From Woeseia sp964560775 (lineage in GTDB: Bacteria > Pseudomonadota > Gammaproteobacteria > Steroidobacterales > Woeseiaceae): DNA of 26,174 nt. Location of the stretch: contig CAZLNH010000390.1 in NCBI GenBank assembly GCA_964560775.1, positions 1-26,174 on the forward strand, given 5' to 3'. This document shows positions 8,321 through 15,572 of the stretch, piece by piece. The notes under the pieces are model-generated. The model saw only the letters and a list, made by a program, of their open reading frames with translations. It made no database searches and was not told where the DNA came from. A program made the position numbers and the translations under genes. The stretch's first letter is position 1, and the number at the start of each line of letters is the position of its first letter.

Positions 8321-9690
8321 GCACATCACGCGTGCTGGTCGTGGACGACGAGGCCGACATCCGGGCATTGATCAAGGACATACTGGCCGATGAGGGATAC
8401 CAGGTCACCGTCGCAGCAAACGCCGTCGCCGCGCGTGCCGCATGTGACGAGGGAACGTTCGAGCTGGTCCTGCTGGATATCTGGATGCCGGACACGGATG
8501 GCATCACGCTGTTGCGCGAATGGTCGGAGAGGGGCTCGCTGAACTGTCCGGTTGTCATCATGTCGGGGCATGGCACGGTAGACACGGCCGTCGAAGCAAC
8601 GCGTCTTGGCGCCTTCGATTTTGTTGAAAAGCCGCTGTCGATCGCCAAGTTGCTGCGCACGGTCGAACGGGCGCTCGATGCCCACAAGCGGAGGAATGCG
8701 GCCAGCCGGCAGATGCTTCCGTCGTTGCTCGCGCCGGTGGGTCGCAGCCGGGTAATGCAGGACCTGCGCGAGACCGTGCAGCGCTATGCATCGCATGATT
8801 CACCGGTGTTGCTGATCGGCGAACCCGGCACCGGCCGTGGTGCCTTTGCGCAGTACATGCACGGGCTCAGCCATCGCGCCGACGGCCCGCTCGAAATACT
8901 GCTCGCCACTTCGCTGACAGACAGTAACGCCGAGGAACAGCTGTTTGGCAGCGAGGATGGCAACGAGACGGTCAAAGGTGTGTTCGAGCGCGCGGGCGCA
9001 GGCACCGTGATTATCGATGAACTATGCGACCTCAATGACAATGCGCAGAAACTCATAGTCAGTGCACTGGAGAAGCATCGCTTCACGCGCCGTGGCGGTC
9101 ATCAGCCGATCGAAATCAGTGCACGCGTGCTCGGAACCATTCGCGAGGACTTCGAAAACGACATCATCGCCGGGAAATTGCGCCGCGAGCTGGTCTCGGC
9201 CATCAACACGCTGAGTGTACGGGTACCACCCCTCCGTGAGTACGCCGAGGACGTCCCGGAGCTGCTCAACTATTACGTTGACAAGCTGGTCGATACCGAG
9301 CAGCTCAAGTTCCGCCGCTTCAATGTCGCGGCACAGAACCGGCTGCGCAATTATCCCTGGCCGGACAATGTGCGTGAGCTGAAAAACATCGTACGCCGTC
9401 TGCTGCTCACGGGCTCCGGTGAGGAAATTACACTCGACGAAATCGAGAGCGTCATAACCGCGGGCACCCACGACGACGAACCGCTGGTCAAGCAGGACCT
9501 GTTATCCCTGCCGTTGCGCGAGGCACGTGAGCAGTTCGAGCGCGCGTACCTGCAACAGCAGCTGGTGCTCTGCGACGGCAAGGTGGGTAAGCTGGCAAAG
9601 CGTGTCGGCATGGAGCGTACACATCTTTACCGCAAGCTGCGGTCGTTGGGCGTTGATTTCCGATCTGTAGGCGCGAGTTCGGACGACTAG
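8317..9690 (+). CDS. ntrX: NtrX-like response regulator with degenerate AAA+ domain, 457 aa
   Basis: The receiver domain (about 1-120) has the acidic pair Asp10/Asp11, the phosphorylated Asp54 (LLDIWMP), Ser83 and Lys105, so it should be phosphorylatable by the neighbouring kinase. A sigma-54-activator-type AAA+ domain (about 145-385) follows, but the Walker A reads GEPGTGRG (168-175) with arginine in place of lysine, and the GAFTGA loop expected soon after LFG (209-211) is absent: only about nine residues separate LFG from GVFERAGAGT. Walker B (VIIDEL, 231-236) is kept. A Fis-type helix-turn-helix closes the protein (about 400-448). It therefore probably regulates genes without opening sigma-54 promoters (inference). 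The C-terminal PWPDNVRELKN segment is canonical. It is followed by a REP-like repeat cluster. Confidence 0.93.
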   Translation: MSTSRVLVVDDEADIRALIKDILADEGYQVTVAANAVAARAACDEGTFELVLLDIWMPDTDGITLLREWSERGSLNCPVVIMSGHGTVDTAVEATRLGAFDFVEKPLSIAKLLRTVERALDAHKRRNAASRQMLPSLLAPVGRSRVMQDLRETVQRYASHDSPVLLIGEPGTGRGAFAQYMHGLSHRADGPLEILLATSLTDSNAEEQLFGSEDGNETVKGVFERAGAGTVIIDELCDLNDNAQKLIVSALEKHRFTRRGGHQPIEISARVLGTIREDFENDIIAGKLRRELVSAINTLSVRVPPLREYAEDVPELLNYYVDKLVDTEQLKFRRFNVAAQNRLRNYPWPDNVRELKNIVRRLLLTGSGEEITLDEIESVITAGTHDDEPLVKQDLLSLPLREAREQFERAYLQQQLVLCDGKVGKLAKRVGMERTHLYRKLRSLGVDFRSVGASSDD

Positions 9691-9704
9691 CCAGCTTGTC
9701 CCCC

Positions 9705-9897
9705 GTCATCGCGAGGCCTCCCGGTCATCGCGAGGCGCGCAGCGCCGTGGCGACCTCGCACGGCCTCCCGGTCATCGCGAGGCGCGCAGCGCCGTGGCGA
9801 CCTCGCACGGATAGTGACTCTGCCATTCGGAGCGAGATTGCCACGCGCTGCGCGCTCGCAACGACGGATTGCCACGCGCTGCGCGCTCGCAACGACG
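9705..9897. repeat. REP-like repeat cluster, two direct pairs in opposite orientation
   Basis: A 47-base unit containing GTCATCGCGAGGCGCGCAGC occurs twice in perfect tandem (9715-9761 and 9762-9808), preceded by a partial copy at about 9705-9717. After a 27-base spacer a 31-base unit containing TTGCCACGCGCTGCGCGCTC occurs twice in perfect tandem (9836-9866 and 9867-9897). The second unit is a diverged reverse complement of the core of the first, so the cluster can fold into large hairpins. It lies between the convergent ends of ntrX and the trehalase gene, the usual place for REP/BIME elements, and may act as a two-way transcription stop or protect mRNA ends. The whole ntrX-trehalase spacer (9691-9907) is taken up by this cluster. 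Confidence 0.85.
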
Positions 9898-9907
9898 GGG
9901 CCGTTCC

Positions 9908-11416
9908 TCAGCTGTCGATGGCGAGTTCCCCGACGAGGCATTGCAGGACGCCGTTTGTCCAGCCGAAGCCGTCCTGCACGCCGTACTCGCCGCCACCGGC
10001 CAGTCTGCCGATCTCGATGACGTCGTATTTTTCGAGCAGCCGGCCGGTTTCGGCGTAGACCGCGAGGTTGTTCTTTACCCAGCGGGTTGCACCCTCGCGC
10101 GCATCGGCATCGAAACCGTAATTCATCAAGCCGCGGTAGCAGGCCCATTGCAGCGGTGCCCAGCCATTCGGCGCATCCCACTGCTGTCCGCTTTCGATGC
10201 GGCTCGTAAGCCAGCCGCCCGGCGCGAGGAACTGCTCGCGGATGTGCGTCGCCGCGGCTCGTGCCTGGTCGGCTTCCGCCAGCTCGAGAAACAGTGGAAA
10301 CGCCTGAACCAGTGAGTCCGATTCGCTGTGCACAAGGTCCGGCAGTAACAGGTCTGTAAACGTACCGCGCTTCCGGCAAAAGAACAGGCGCCTGAGCAGG
10401 GCCGTTCGGTTCTCCGCCAGCGCCCTGAATTGTGCGGCGGTTCCGGACTCTCCGGCCGCGTCGCTTGCGATGGCGATGACCGATTCCAGTTTGCACAGCA
10501 GTGCATTGAGGTCGACCGGGACGATGCTTGTCGTCCGGATGCTGGCAAGCGAATCGGCATCCGCGAGCCAGCGGGAGCTGAAGTCCCAGCCGGATTCGCA
10601 CGCGGCCCGGATGTCCCGGAACAGGCCGGTTTCGTCGCGGGAAGCGGCGGCGGCGAGTGCCAGGTCCTCGGCGTAGCTCTCCGGCCGTGGTGACGGGTCA
10701 TCGTCCCAATAGCGGTTCAGGAATCCACCCGGGACCGGCACGACGCGTGCAGCCGGCGTAGTTGGTGCGGCGTCGCTGCCCGCCATCCAGAATGCGTGCT
10801 CCTTCAGCAATTGCGGCAGGAACCGCTGATACACCTGCCGCTCATCGCCCAGCCCAGCCAGGAGCTCGACCATCAGTGCAAAAAAGGGCGGTTGCGATCG
10901 CGAGCAAAAATAACTGCGGTTGCCGTTCGGAATGAAACCGACCTGGTCGATCAGGTAGGCGAAATTGGCAACCATGTCCTCAATCTGCTGGCGTCGCCCG
11001 CTGGCCGCCAGCCCCAGTAGTGTGAAGTAGCTGTCCCAGTAATAGATTTCGCGAAACCGTCCCCCGGGGACGATGTACGGATGCGGCAGCTCGAGCAGCG
11101 ACGACGCGTCGTGATCCGTGTCGCTGGCGCGTGCCAATACATCCCAAAGCTTTTCGATGTGCTCCAGCACTGGCTGGCGCCGGTCGGATACGACACCGGC
11201 GGTGGCCGGCAGTGGCAGCTCGAAATTTTCATTGATGAACTCGAGCAGATCGACATTCCCCGCCGCCGCCTGTTTTCGGTAGCGATACAGGATTGAACGC
11301 GGTTCGGACTTTGGCACCGCATCGACAAAGGTTTTCGAGTCACCCAGCACGCCGCTGGTCTGCACCTCGTCGAACAACTCGGCATAGAGTCTGGCGGGCA
11401 CGTTCAGCTTGAACAC
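9908..11416 (-). CDS. treF: Cytoplasmic trehalase, glycoside hydrolase family 37, 502 aa
   Basis: It hydrolyses trehalose to two glucose molecules. Both family signatures are present: PGGRFREIYYWDSY (117-130) and QWDAPNGWAPLQW (412-424). The catalytic acid is Asp278 in SGWDFSSRW and the base is Glu477 in GGGEYGVQDGFGWTNGV. There is no signal peptide, so it works in the cytoplasm like TreF rather than in the periplasm like TreA. The start is GTG at 11416 with GGAGG at 11422-11426, five bases upstream. It is 43 bases downstream of an MFS permease gene on the same strand, and a TonB receptor gene lies further upstream, which fits uptake of intact disaccharide followed by internal cleavage. GH37 is nearly specific for alpha,alpha-trehalose, so the function is fairly firm. 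Confidence 0.96.
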   Translation of the reverse strand: MFKLNVPARLYAELFDEVQTSGVLGDSKTFVDAVPKSEPRSILYRYRKQAAAGNVDLLEFINENFELPLPATAGVVSDRRQPVLEHIEKLWDVLARASDTDHDASSLLELPHPYIVPGGRFREIYYWDSYFTLLGLAASGRRQQIEDMVANFAYLIDQVGFIPNGNRSYFCSRSQPPFFALMVELLAGLGDERQVYQRFLPQLLKEHAFWMAGSDAAPTTPAARVVPVPGGFLNRYWDDDPSPRPESYAEDLALAAAASRDETGLFRDIRAACESGWDFSSRWLADADSLASIRTTSIVPVDLNALLCKLESVIAIASDAAGESGTAAQFRALAENRTALLRRLFFCRKRGTFTDLLLPDLVHSESDSLVQAFPLFLELAEADQARAAATHIREQFLAPGGWLTSRIESGQQWDAPNGWAPLQWACYRGLMNYGFDADAREGATRWVKNNLAVYAETGRLLEKYDVIEIGRLAGGGEYGVQDGFGWTNGVLQCLVGELAIDS

Positions 11417-11459
11417 GGCCGCCTCCGGACGGTTTCCTGTGGCGCTTGCACGATGCCGC

Positions 11460-12707
11460 TCAGGTTGCCGCGGCAGAGGCGCTGTCGGCTACTGTACGGC
11501 CCTTGAAACGGTACAGCGTGAATGACAGCAGCGCGATCGGCACAAGCGAGAAATAAAATGCGGTCTGACCACCCAGGTGTTCGAACAGGTTACCGGTAAT
11601 GATTGAGCCCGTCGTGCCGCCCAGCGCGGAGAAGACAACGATCAACCCGGCCATCGGTGCGTGCTGGCGGACCGGCAGCGCGGACAGGATCAGCGAGTTG
11701 ATGGCCGGGTAGATCGGTGCGATGCAAAGGCCGATCAGCGGGAAGACAAAAGCCGCGAGCGGGGCATTGCCCCATCCCGTCACCGGTACACCGCTGGTTT
11801 GCCGCGCGAGCGGCAGCACCAGTACGACGAGCAGCGCGGCCAGCGCCAACCCGGTCATCAGCACGCGGTACCAGTCGAAGTAGCGCATGACGACACCGGC
11901 CAGCAGCCGGCCGAGCGCCGTCGATGCGGCCAGGATACTCGCCATCTGGATACTCAGCGATGCCGGCAACAACAATATCTGGCTGTTGAATGACGGCAGC
12001 CACGACATGATGCTTTGCTCGATCAATACGTACAGGAATGCTGCAATGACAAAAATGAACACCAGCGGTTTTGCACACAGCCGGAACATTGCCAGGAAAT
12101 CCCGGCCGGGTGGTTGATGATCATTTGTCTGTACTGACGACTCGTCGAGTGGCGATACCAGCAACAGCAGGAATGCCGCTGCTGATAATGCGGCGAGCGC
12201 ATAGTACACATTGAGCCAGCCGCTGCTGCCCGGGTCCAGGTCGTTGACGAATGCACTGAATATGAAATAGCCGGATAGCACGCCGACCATGAAAAACGCT
12301 TCGAGGAAATTCATCAGGCTGACATGCTGGGCCCGGCCGTGAGTTACGAGCCCGAGGGTTGCGAACACCGAGACCTTGATCAGCGCAAAGCTCGCGCCGG
12401 TAGCCGCGAACAGGAGTTTCGCCATCCAGAACTGCGGTAGCGCCGGCATCGCGAGACAGACCAAGGCGATGAATCCGAGCGCAATCAGCATGCTGCGCTT
12501 GTAACCGATACGTGCGATGAACGATGCGACGAGGAAGGACGTGATCGCGATCGGCAGGTCCTTGAACGCCTCGAGCACGCTGGCGGCGGACTCGGTCACG
12601 CCATAACTGTTCTGCACCTGCAGGATGACGGTGCCGACGCTGTTCAACAGTATCGCGAACACGAAATAGTTGATGAACAGGGACAGCTTGATCAGCGCGT
12701 ATTGCAT
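11460..12707 (-). CDS. MFS sugar permease, probable trehalose/disaccharide importer, 415 aa
   Basis: About twelve hydrophobic helices, a cytoplasmic loop of roughly 30 residues near 190-215 (after SPLDES) and the typical MFS pattern RIGYKRSML after helix 2 identify a major-facilitator inner-membrane carrier. Its style is that of the FucP-like sugar:proton symporters, though this subfamily call is tentative. The gene lies between the TonB receptor and the trehalase on one strand, 43 bases before the latter, so it most likely brings the periplasmic sugar into the cytoplasm for cleavage (inference from context). ATG 12707 is the first good start; its Shine-Dalgarno (GGAAT) is modest. No kinase or phosphotransferase gene accompanies it, consistent with import of unmodified sugar. 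Confidence 0.88.
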   Translation of the reverse strand: MQYALIKLSLFINYFVFAILLNSVGTVILQVQNSYGVTESAASVLEAFKDLPIAITSFLVASFIARIGYKRSMLIALGFIALVCLAMPALPQFWMAKLLFAATGASFALIKVSVFATLGLVTHGRAQHVSLMNFLEAFFMVGVLSGYFIFSAFVNDLDPGSSGWLNVYYALAALSAAAFLLLLVSPLDESSVQTNDHQPPGRDFLAMFRLCAKPLVFIFVIAAFLYVLIEQSIMSWLPSFNSQILLLPASLSIQMASILAASTALGRLLAGVVMRYFDWYRVLMTGLALAALLVVLVLPLARQTSGVPVTGWGNAPLAAFVFPLIGLCIAPIYPAINSLILSALPVRQHAPMAGLIVVFSALGGTTGSIITGNLFEHLGGQTAFYFSLVPIALLSFTLYRFKGRTVADSASAAAT

Positions 12708-12802
12708 GGCCAGATTCCGTTACGTGCCCGGCCGCATGATGCCGGCTGGCGGGCGAGGATAGCAGCCCGGGGTCCCGGGCTCCCGGTCGCGCCAGGGTTA
12801 AT

Positions 12803-12832
12803 GGCGGGAGGCCGTGATCCGGCTCTCCCGCC
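12803..12832 (-). terminator. Strong hairpin between TonB receptor and permease genes
   Basis: GGCGGGAG (12803-12810) pairs with CTCCCGCC (12825-12832), and inside it GCCG (12811-12814) pairs with CGGC (12820-12823), giving 12 base pairs with a single bulged base and a 5-base loop. No run of T follows in the leftward direction, so it is not a classical terminator. It could lower readthrough from receptor to permease or stabilise the receptor mRNA end. The rest of the 133-base spacer shows no gene and no clear promoter. Confidence 0.5.
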
Positions 12833-12840
12833 GCGTGCCC

Positions 12841-15174
12841 TCAGAACTCGTAACCGACGCTCAGCTGAAACGTGCGCGGCATGATGTAACGACCGTTCGG
12901 TGCACTTGTCGTGCGCGGGTCGCTTTCAGTCAACGCTTCTTCATCGGTCAGGTTATCAGCGGATAACTGGACACTGAATCGTTCGTCGACACGAACAATG
13001 ACGCCGAGGTCCACTTTCTCATAGCCTGGCAGCCGGTTTATGTTCGTCGGATCGCCGAAGCGATCATCGACGGCGCTCAGCGTGCCGTACAGGACGCCCG
13101 ACATCTGGCCCATGTCAAACTCGTAACTCGGCGTTACGCGCAACTGCCAGCCGGGCTGCCGAACGGTTTCCTTACCGTCGTTTGGCCCGCTCTTGATTTC
13201 GCTGTCCTGCACGGTCGCGTTCAACGTGACACGAAAACCGGTGTTCGTGTCCCAGATTGCGTCAACTTCCACGCCCGTCGCCTCCTGGGTCTGGATGATG
13301 CCCCCGGCACCGGCAAGTGCAACGAAGAAGCTCGGGTCGACCTCAGTGTAGAAACCGGTTGTGTAAAGGCTTAAGTAGTCGGTCACCCATTTGAAGCCGA
13401 GTTCGTACTGGGTTACTTCCTGGATCAGGTCGTCGCCGTCGTTGTACGCACCACGGTTGTCGCGGAAATCGTCAAAGTAGGGCATCTTGCTGCCGCTGTT
13501 GATGCGCGCAAATCCGCTCATCGAGTCGTTGAACAGGTAGTTGGCGGCCGCTGTCCACGAGAACTCGGTTTCATCGAAGTCGATGGTAAGGTCGACCTGT
13601 CCGTCGAGCCCTTCGTCCACCGAGTAGTTGACTTCATGGTTCTCGGATCGCACGCCGAGATCCACCGTCAGGCGATCGCCAAGGTCGAGGGTCGTTGCGG
13701 CATACAAAGCCGTCGTTGTCGCATCACCGGTCGCATCGATATCGTAGTTGAACCCGCAGCTGTCGAAAGCCGGGTCATTGCACGCGATGCCGGTGACGAC
13801 TTCGCCGCCGGACTGCACGACTTCGTATTTCGAGTTGCCGATCGACCAGAATTCATCGGTCGATGAGCTGGCCGAATAGAAACCGGCGGTCACGGAACCG
13901 CGATCCCACTGTCGCGCAAGGCTCAGGTCATTGGTAAAGGCATCGATATCTTTCAGCACTTCCCAGGCGCCGAACTGCTGTATGTACTCGGATTCAGCGA
14001 TCGTCCGGCCGGTGACGGCACCGGTCAGAGACTCCGTGGGTCCGATAGTCAGAGTCGCACGTGGATCGGCCAACGGGTCGGCCCGCAGCGCGCTGATCTG
14101 CACGGCGCCGCCGTCGGGCACGAGGCCACGCGTATTGGCGTCGCCGGCGGTGTAACTGAAGCGTTCCGTCAGTTCCCAGCCGTCGGCAATCTCGAGGACC
14201 ATCGATCCGCCGCTCATCGAGCCATCCCAGCCGCGGCCGTCGCCCAGGTTCACCGTTGTGGATTCCTGTTCGCCGGCCGGGCCAAACAGGATTTCGCGCT
14301 GCCGGTTCAGCGTACCGAGCTGGTTGTACCCGGCGTCGACACCGGGGACGTTGAGTGCGACGGGCAAATACCAGGTGCCGTGGTCGTCGGTCTGCCGGTG
14401 GAAGAAGTTGATCGAGCCGCGGTCGAGGTCCTTCGTCAGGTTCACCGTGACCTGGTTTCCCTCGTCCGAGTTGAAACCGGCGTCGCGGATGCCGGGCGAA
14501 CTCGAGATGTAGCCGCCGATCATGTAGTAGAACTCGTCGGCCAGTTCGCCGCTCAGGTAACCGTCGAAGCGGCGCAGGTCGTAGTCGGAGGTCGTGTATT
14601 TGACGAGCCCCTCGGTCTCCGGCCCGCCCTCGCGCAGGATGAAGTTGGTCGTCAGGCCGGGCTGGCCGTTCGAGAACACCGGGTTGGGGCCGCCGCGCAG
14701 CGCCTCTACCCGCTGGACGGTTTCGTCGATGCGAAACAATGTCGTGTTCTCGAGAAACGACAACGTCGGCGGTGGAAAAATTGGCGACCCGTTGACCTGC
14801 AGTGTGTAGAACGGTGCATCGCCGCTGCCGGGGAAGCCGCGGACGAAAACGTTGGCGCCGGCCACGCCGCCGGAGCTTTCAGACCACACGCCGGGCACGA
14901 GTTTCAGCAGGTCCGCCGTACTCTGTGGCTGGAACTTGTTGATGTCGTCGTCGCTCATCGTCGTGATCGCAAAACTGGCGTCGAACTTGCGCAGTTCGGC
15001 GCCACCCGCGGTTCCCGTCACGATGACTTCCTCGATGGTCTCGTTGGAGTCCCCGTCTTCGTCCTCGTCCTGGGCCTGGGCCCACTTGAGTGGTACGGCG
15101 GCGAGCAACAGGGCGATGCCCGCTGTGGCTAATGCCGCGAACGCGGACGTTGCGTGAAGTTTGCGCTTGATCAT
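12841..15174 (-). CDS. TonB-dependent outer-membrane receptor, probable alpha-glucoside uptake, 777 aa
   Basis: A signal peptide (about 1-34, AQA before QDEDED) is followed by an acidic stretch and a TonB-box-like segment ETIEEVIVTG (45-54). The plug domain comes next (about 60-190), with LLKLVPGV and the conserved NVFVRGF and VEALRGGPNP patterns, and then a long beta-barrel with many alternating aromatic strands ending in ...LSVGYEF, the terminal Phe needed for outer-membrane insertion. It imports a ligand across the outer membrane using TonB energy. Linkage to a permease, a GH37 trehalase and a LacI regulator suggests trehalose or a trehalose-containing glucan as substrate (inference). The frame is open up to 15354, but that extension lacks a signal peptide and overlaps the operator, so ATG 15174 is chosen. 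Confidence 0.93.
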   Translation of the reverse strand: MIKRKLHATSAFAALATAGIALLLAAVPLKWAQAQDEDEDGDSNETIEEVIVTGTAGGAELRKFDASFAITTMSDDDINKFQPQSTADLLKLVPGVWSESSGGVAGANVFVRGFPGSGDAPFYTLQVNGSPIFPPPTLSFLENTTLFRIDETVQRVEALRGGPNPVFSNGQPGLTTNFILREGGPETEGLVKYTTSDYDLRRFDGYLSGELADEFYYMIGGYISSSPGIRDAGFNSDEGNQVTVNLTKDLDRGSINFFHRQTDDHGTWYLPVALNVPGVDAGYNQLGTLNRQREILFGPAGEQESTTVNLGDGRGWDGSMSGGSMVLEIADGWELTERFSYTAGDANTRGLVPDGGAVQISALRADPLADPRATLTIGPTESLTGAVTGRTIAESEYIQQFGAWEVLKDIDAFTNDLSLARQWDRGSVTAGFYSASSSTDEFWSIGNSKYEVVQSGGEVVTGIACNDPAFDSCGFNYDIDATGDATTTALYAATTLDLGDRLTVDLGVRSENHEVNYSVDEGLDGQVDLTIDFDETEFSWTAAANYLFNDSMSGFARINSGSKMPYFDDFRDNRGAYNDGDDLIQEVTQYELGFKWVTDYLSLYTTGFYTEVDPSFFVALAGAGGIIQTQEATGVEVDAIWDTNTGFRVTLNATVQDSEIKSGPNDGKETVRQPGWQLRVTPSYEFDMGQMSGVLYGTLSAVDDRFGDPTNINRLPGYEKVDLGVIVRVDERFSVQLSADNLTDEEALTESDPRTTSAPNGRYIMPRTFQLSVGYEF

Positions 15175-15344
15175 GTTCTGCACCCTTGCGATGTCTGGAT
15201 TAGGCCCATGAAACGGACGCTGACCGCGGCAGGCGTGCACTTGCTCCGGCGACACGCAAAAGGGCGGGTCGCGCTGCACTTGTCTGTACGGTCGAAGAGT
15301 CCCCCCCTGGGAATGCTTCCCGGACCACAAACGGTACACTGGGA

Positions 15345-15358
15345 TGAAATGCATTTCA
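15345..15358. promoter_or_regulatory. Predicted LacI-type operator O1
   Basis: TGAAATGCATTTCA is a perfect 14-bp palindrome. It lies about 15 to 28 bases inside the predicted leftward transcript of the TonB receptor and exactly 21 bp from a second, nearly identical site. The adjacent divergent LacI-family gene is the obvious candidate for its binding protein (inference). Confidence 0.7.
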
Positions 15359-15365
15359 ATCGTTT

Positions 15366-15379
15366 TGAAATGCGTTTCA
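15366..15379. promoter_or_regulatory. Predicted LacI-type operator O2
   Basis: TGAAATGCGTTTCA matches O1 in 13 of 14 positions and is palindromic except for one pair. It directly abuts the -10 box of the leftward promoter and covers its expected start point, so a bound repressor would block transcription. The 21-bp spacing to O1 puts both sites on the same DNA face. Confidence 0.7.
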
Positions 15380-15408
15380 GTTATTGATCGAAACTACTTG
15401 TCGGTCAA
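15380..15408 (-). promoter_or_regulatory. Predicted promoter of the TonB receptor operon
   Basis: Read leftward, TTGACC (15403-15408, 5/6 match to the -35 consensus) is followed after exactly 17 bases by AATAAC (15380-15385, 4/6 match to the -10 consensus). The start point would fall near 15373, inside operator O2. It would drive the receptor and probably the permease and trehalase genes. Confidence 0.6.
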
Positions 15409-15572
15409 CTGGTTAGGAAGAAAACGCTCTGCCGGCAGGGAGCCGGGGCACGCGGGATTGGGGGCGTGCGCCTCGCCCGGAGCCTGTCAGTCGCCGCCAG
15501 CGGCGGGCACGCGAACCGCGCACGCCCGCGCGCAGGGTTACGCGTCCCCGGACCACCCGGTACACTTCCCGG

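Larger units (their letters stand above)
15175..15572. other. Divergent regulatory spacer between the TonB receptor and lacI-type gene
   Basis: These 398 bases hold no convincing gene. From left to right they contain a leader of about 200 bases for the receptor mRNA, two 14-bp palindromes, a leftward promoter, and a GC-rich segment of about 140 bases with nested inverted repeats (10-bp arms 15462-15471 and 15518-15527; inside them 15492-15497 with 15500-15505). A near-repeat, CGGACCAC...CGGTACACT, occurs at 15321-15340 and 15549-15566. Confidence 0.7.

Noticed and set aside
9705..9897. CRISPR array
   Set aside because: The repeats are directly adjacent without variable spacers, change orientation midway and have no cas genes nearby.
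15175..15354. Upstream in-frame extension of the TonB receptor
   Set aside because: It would hide the signal peptide inside the protein and cover the operator and start point; ATG 15174 begins a normal signal peptide.
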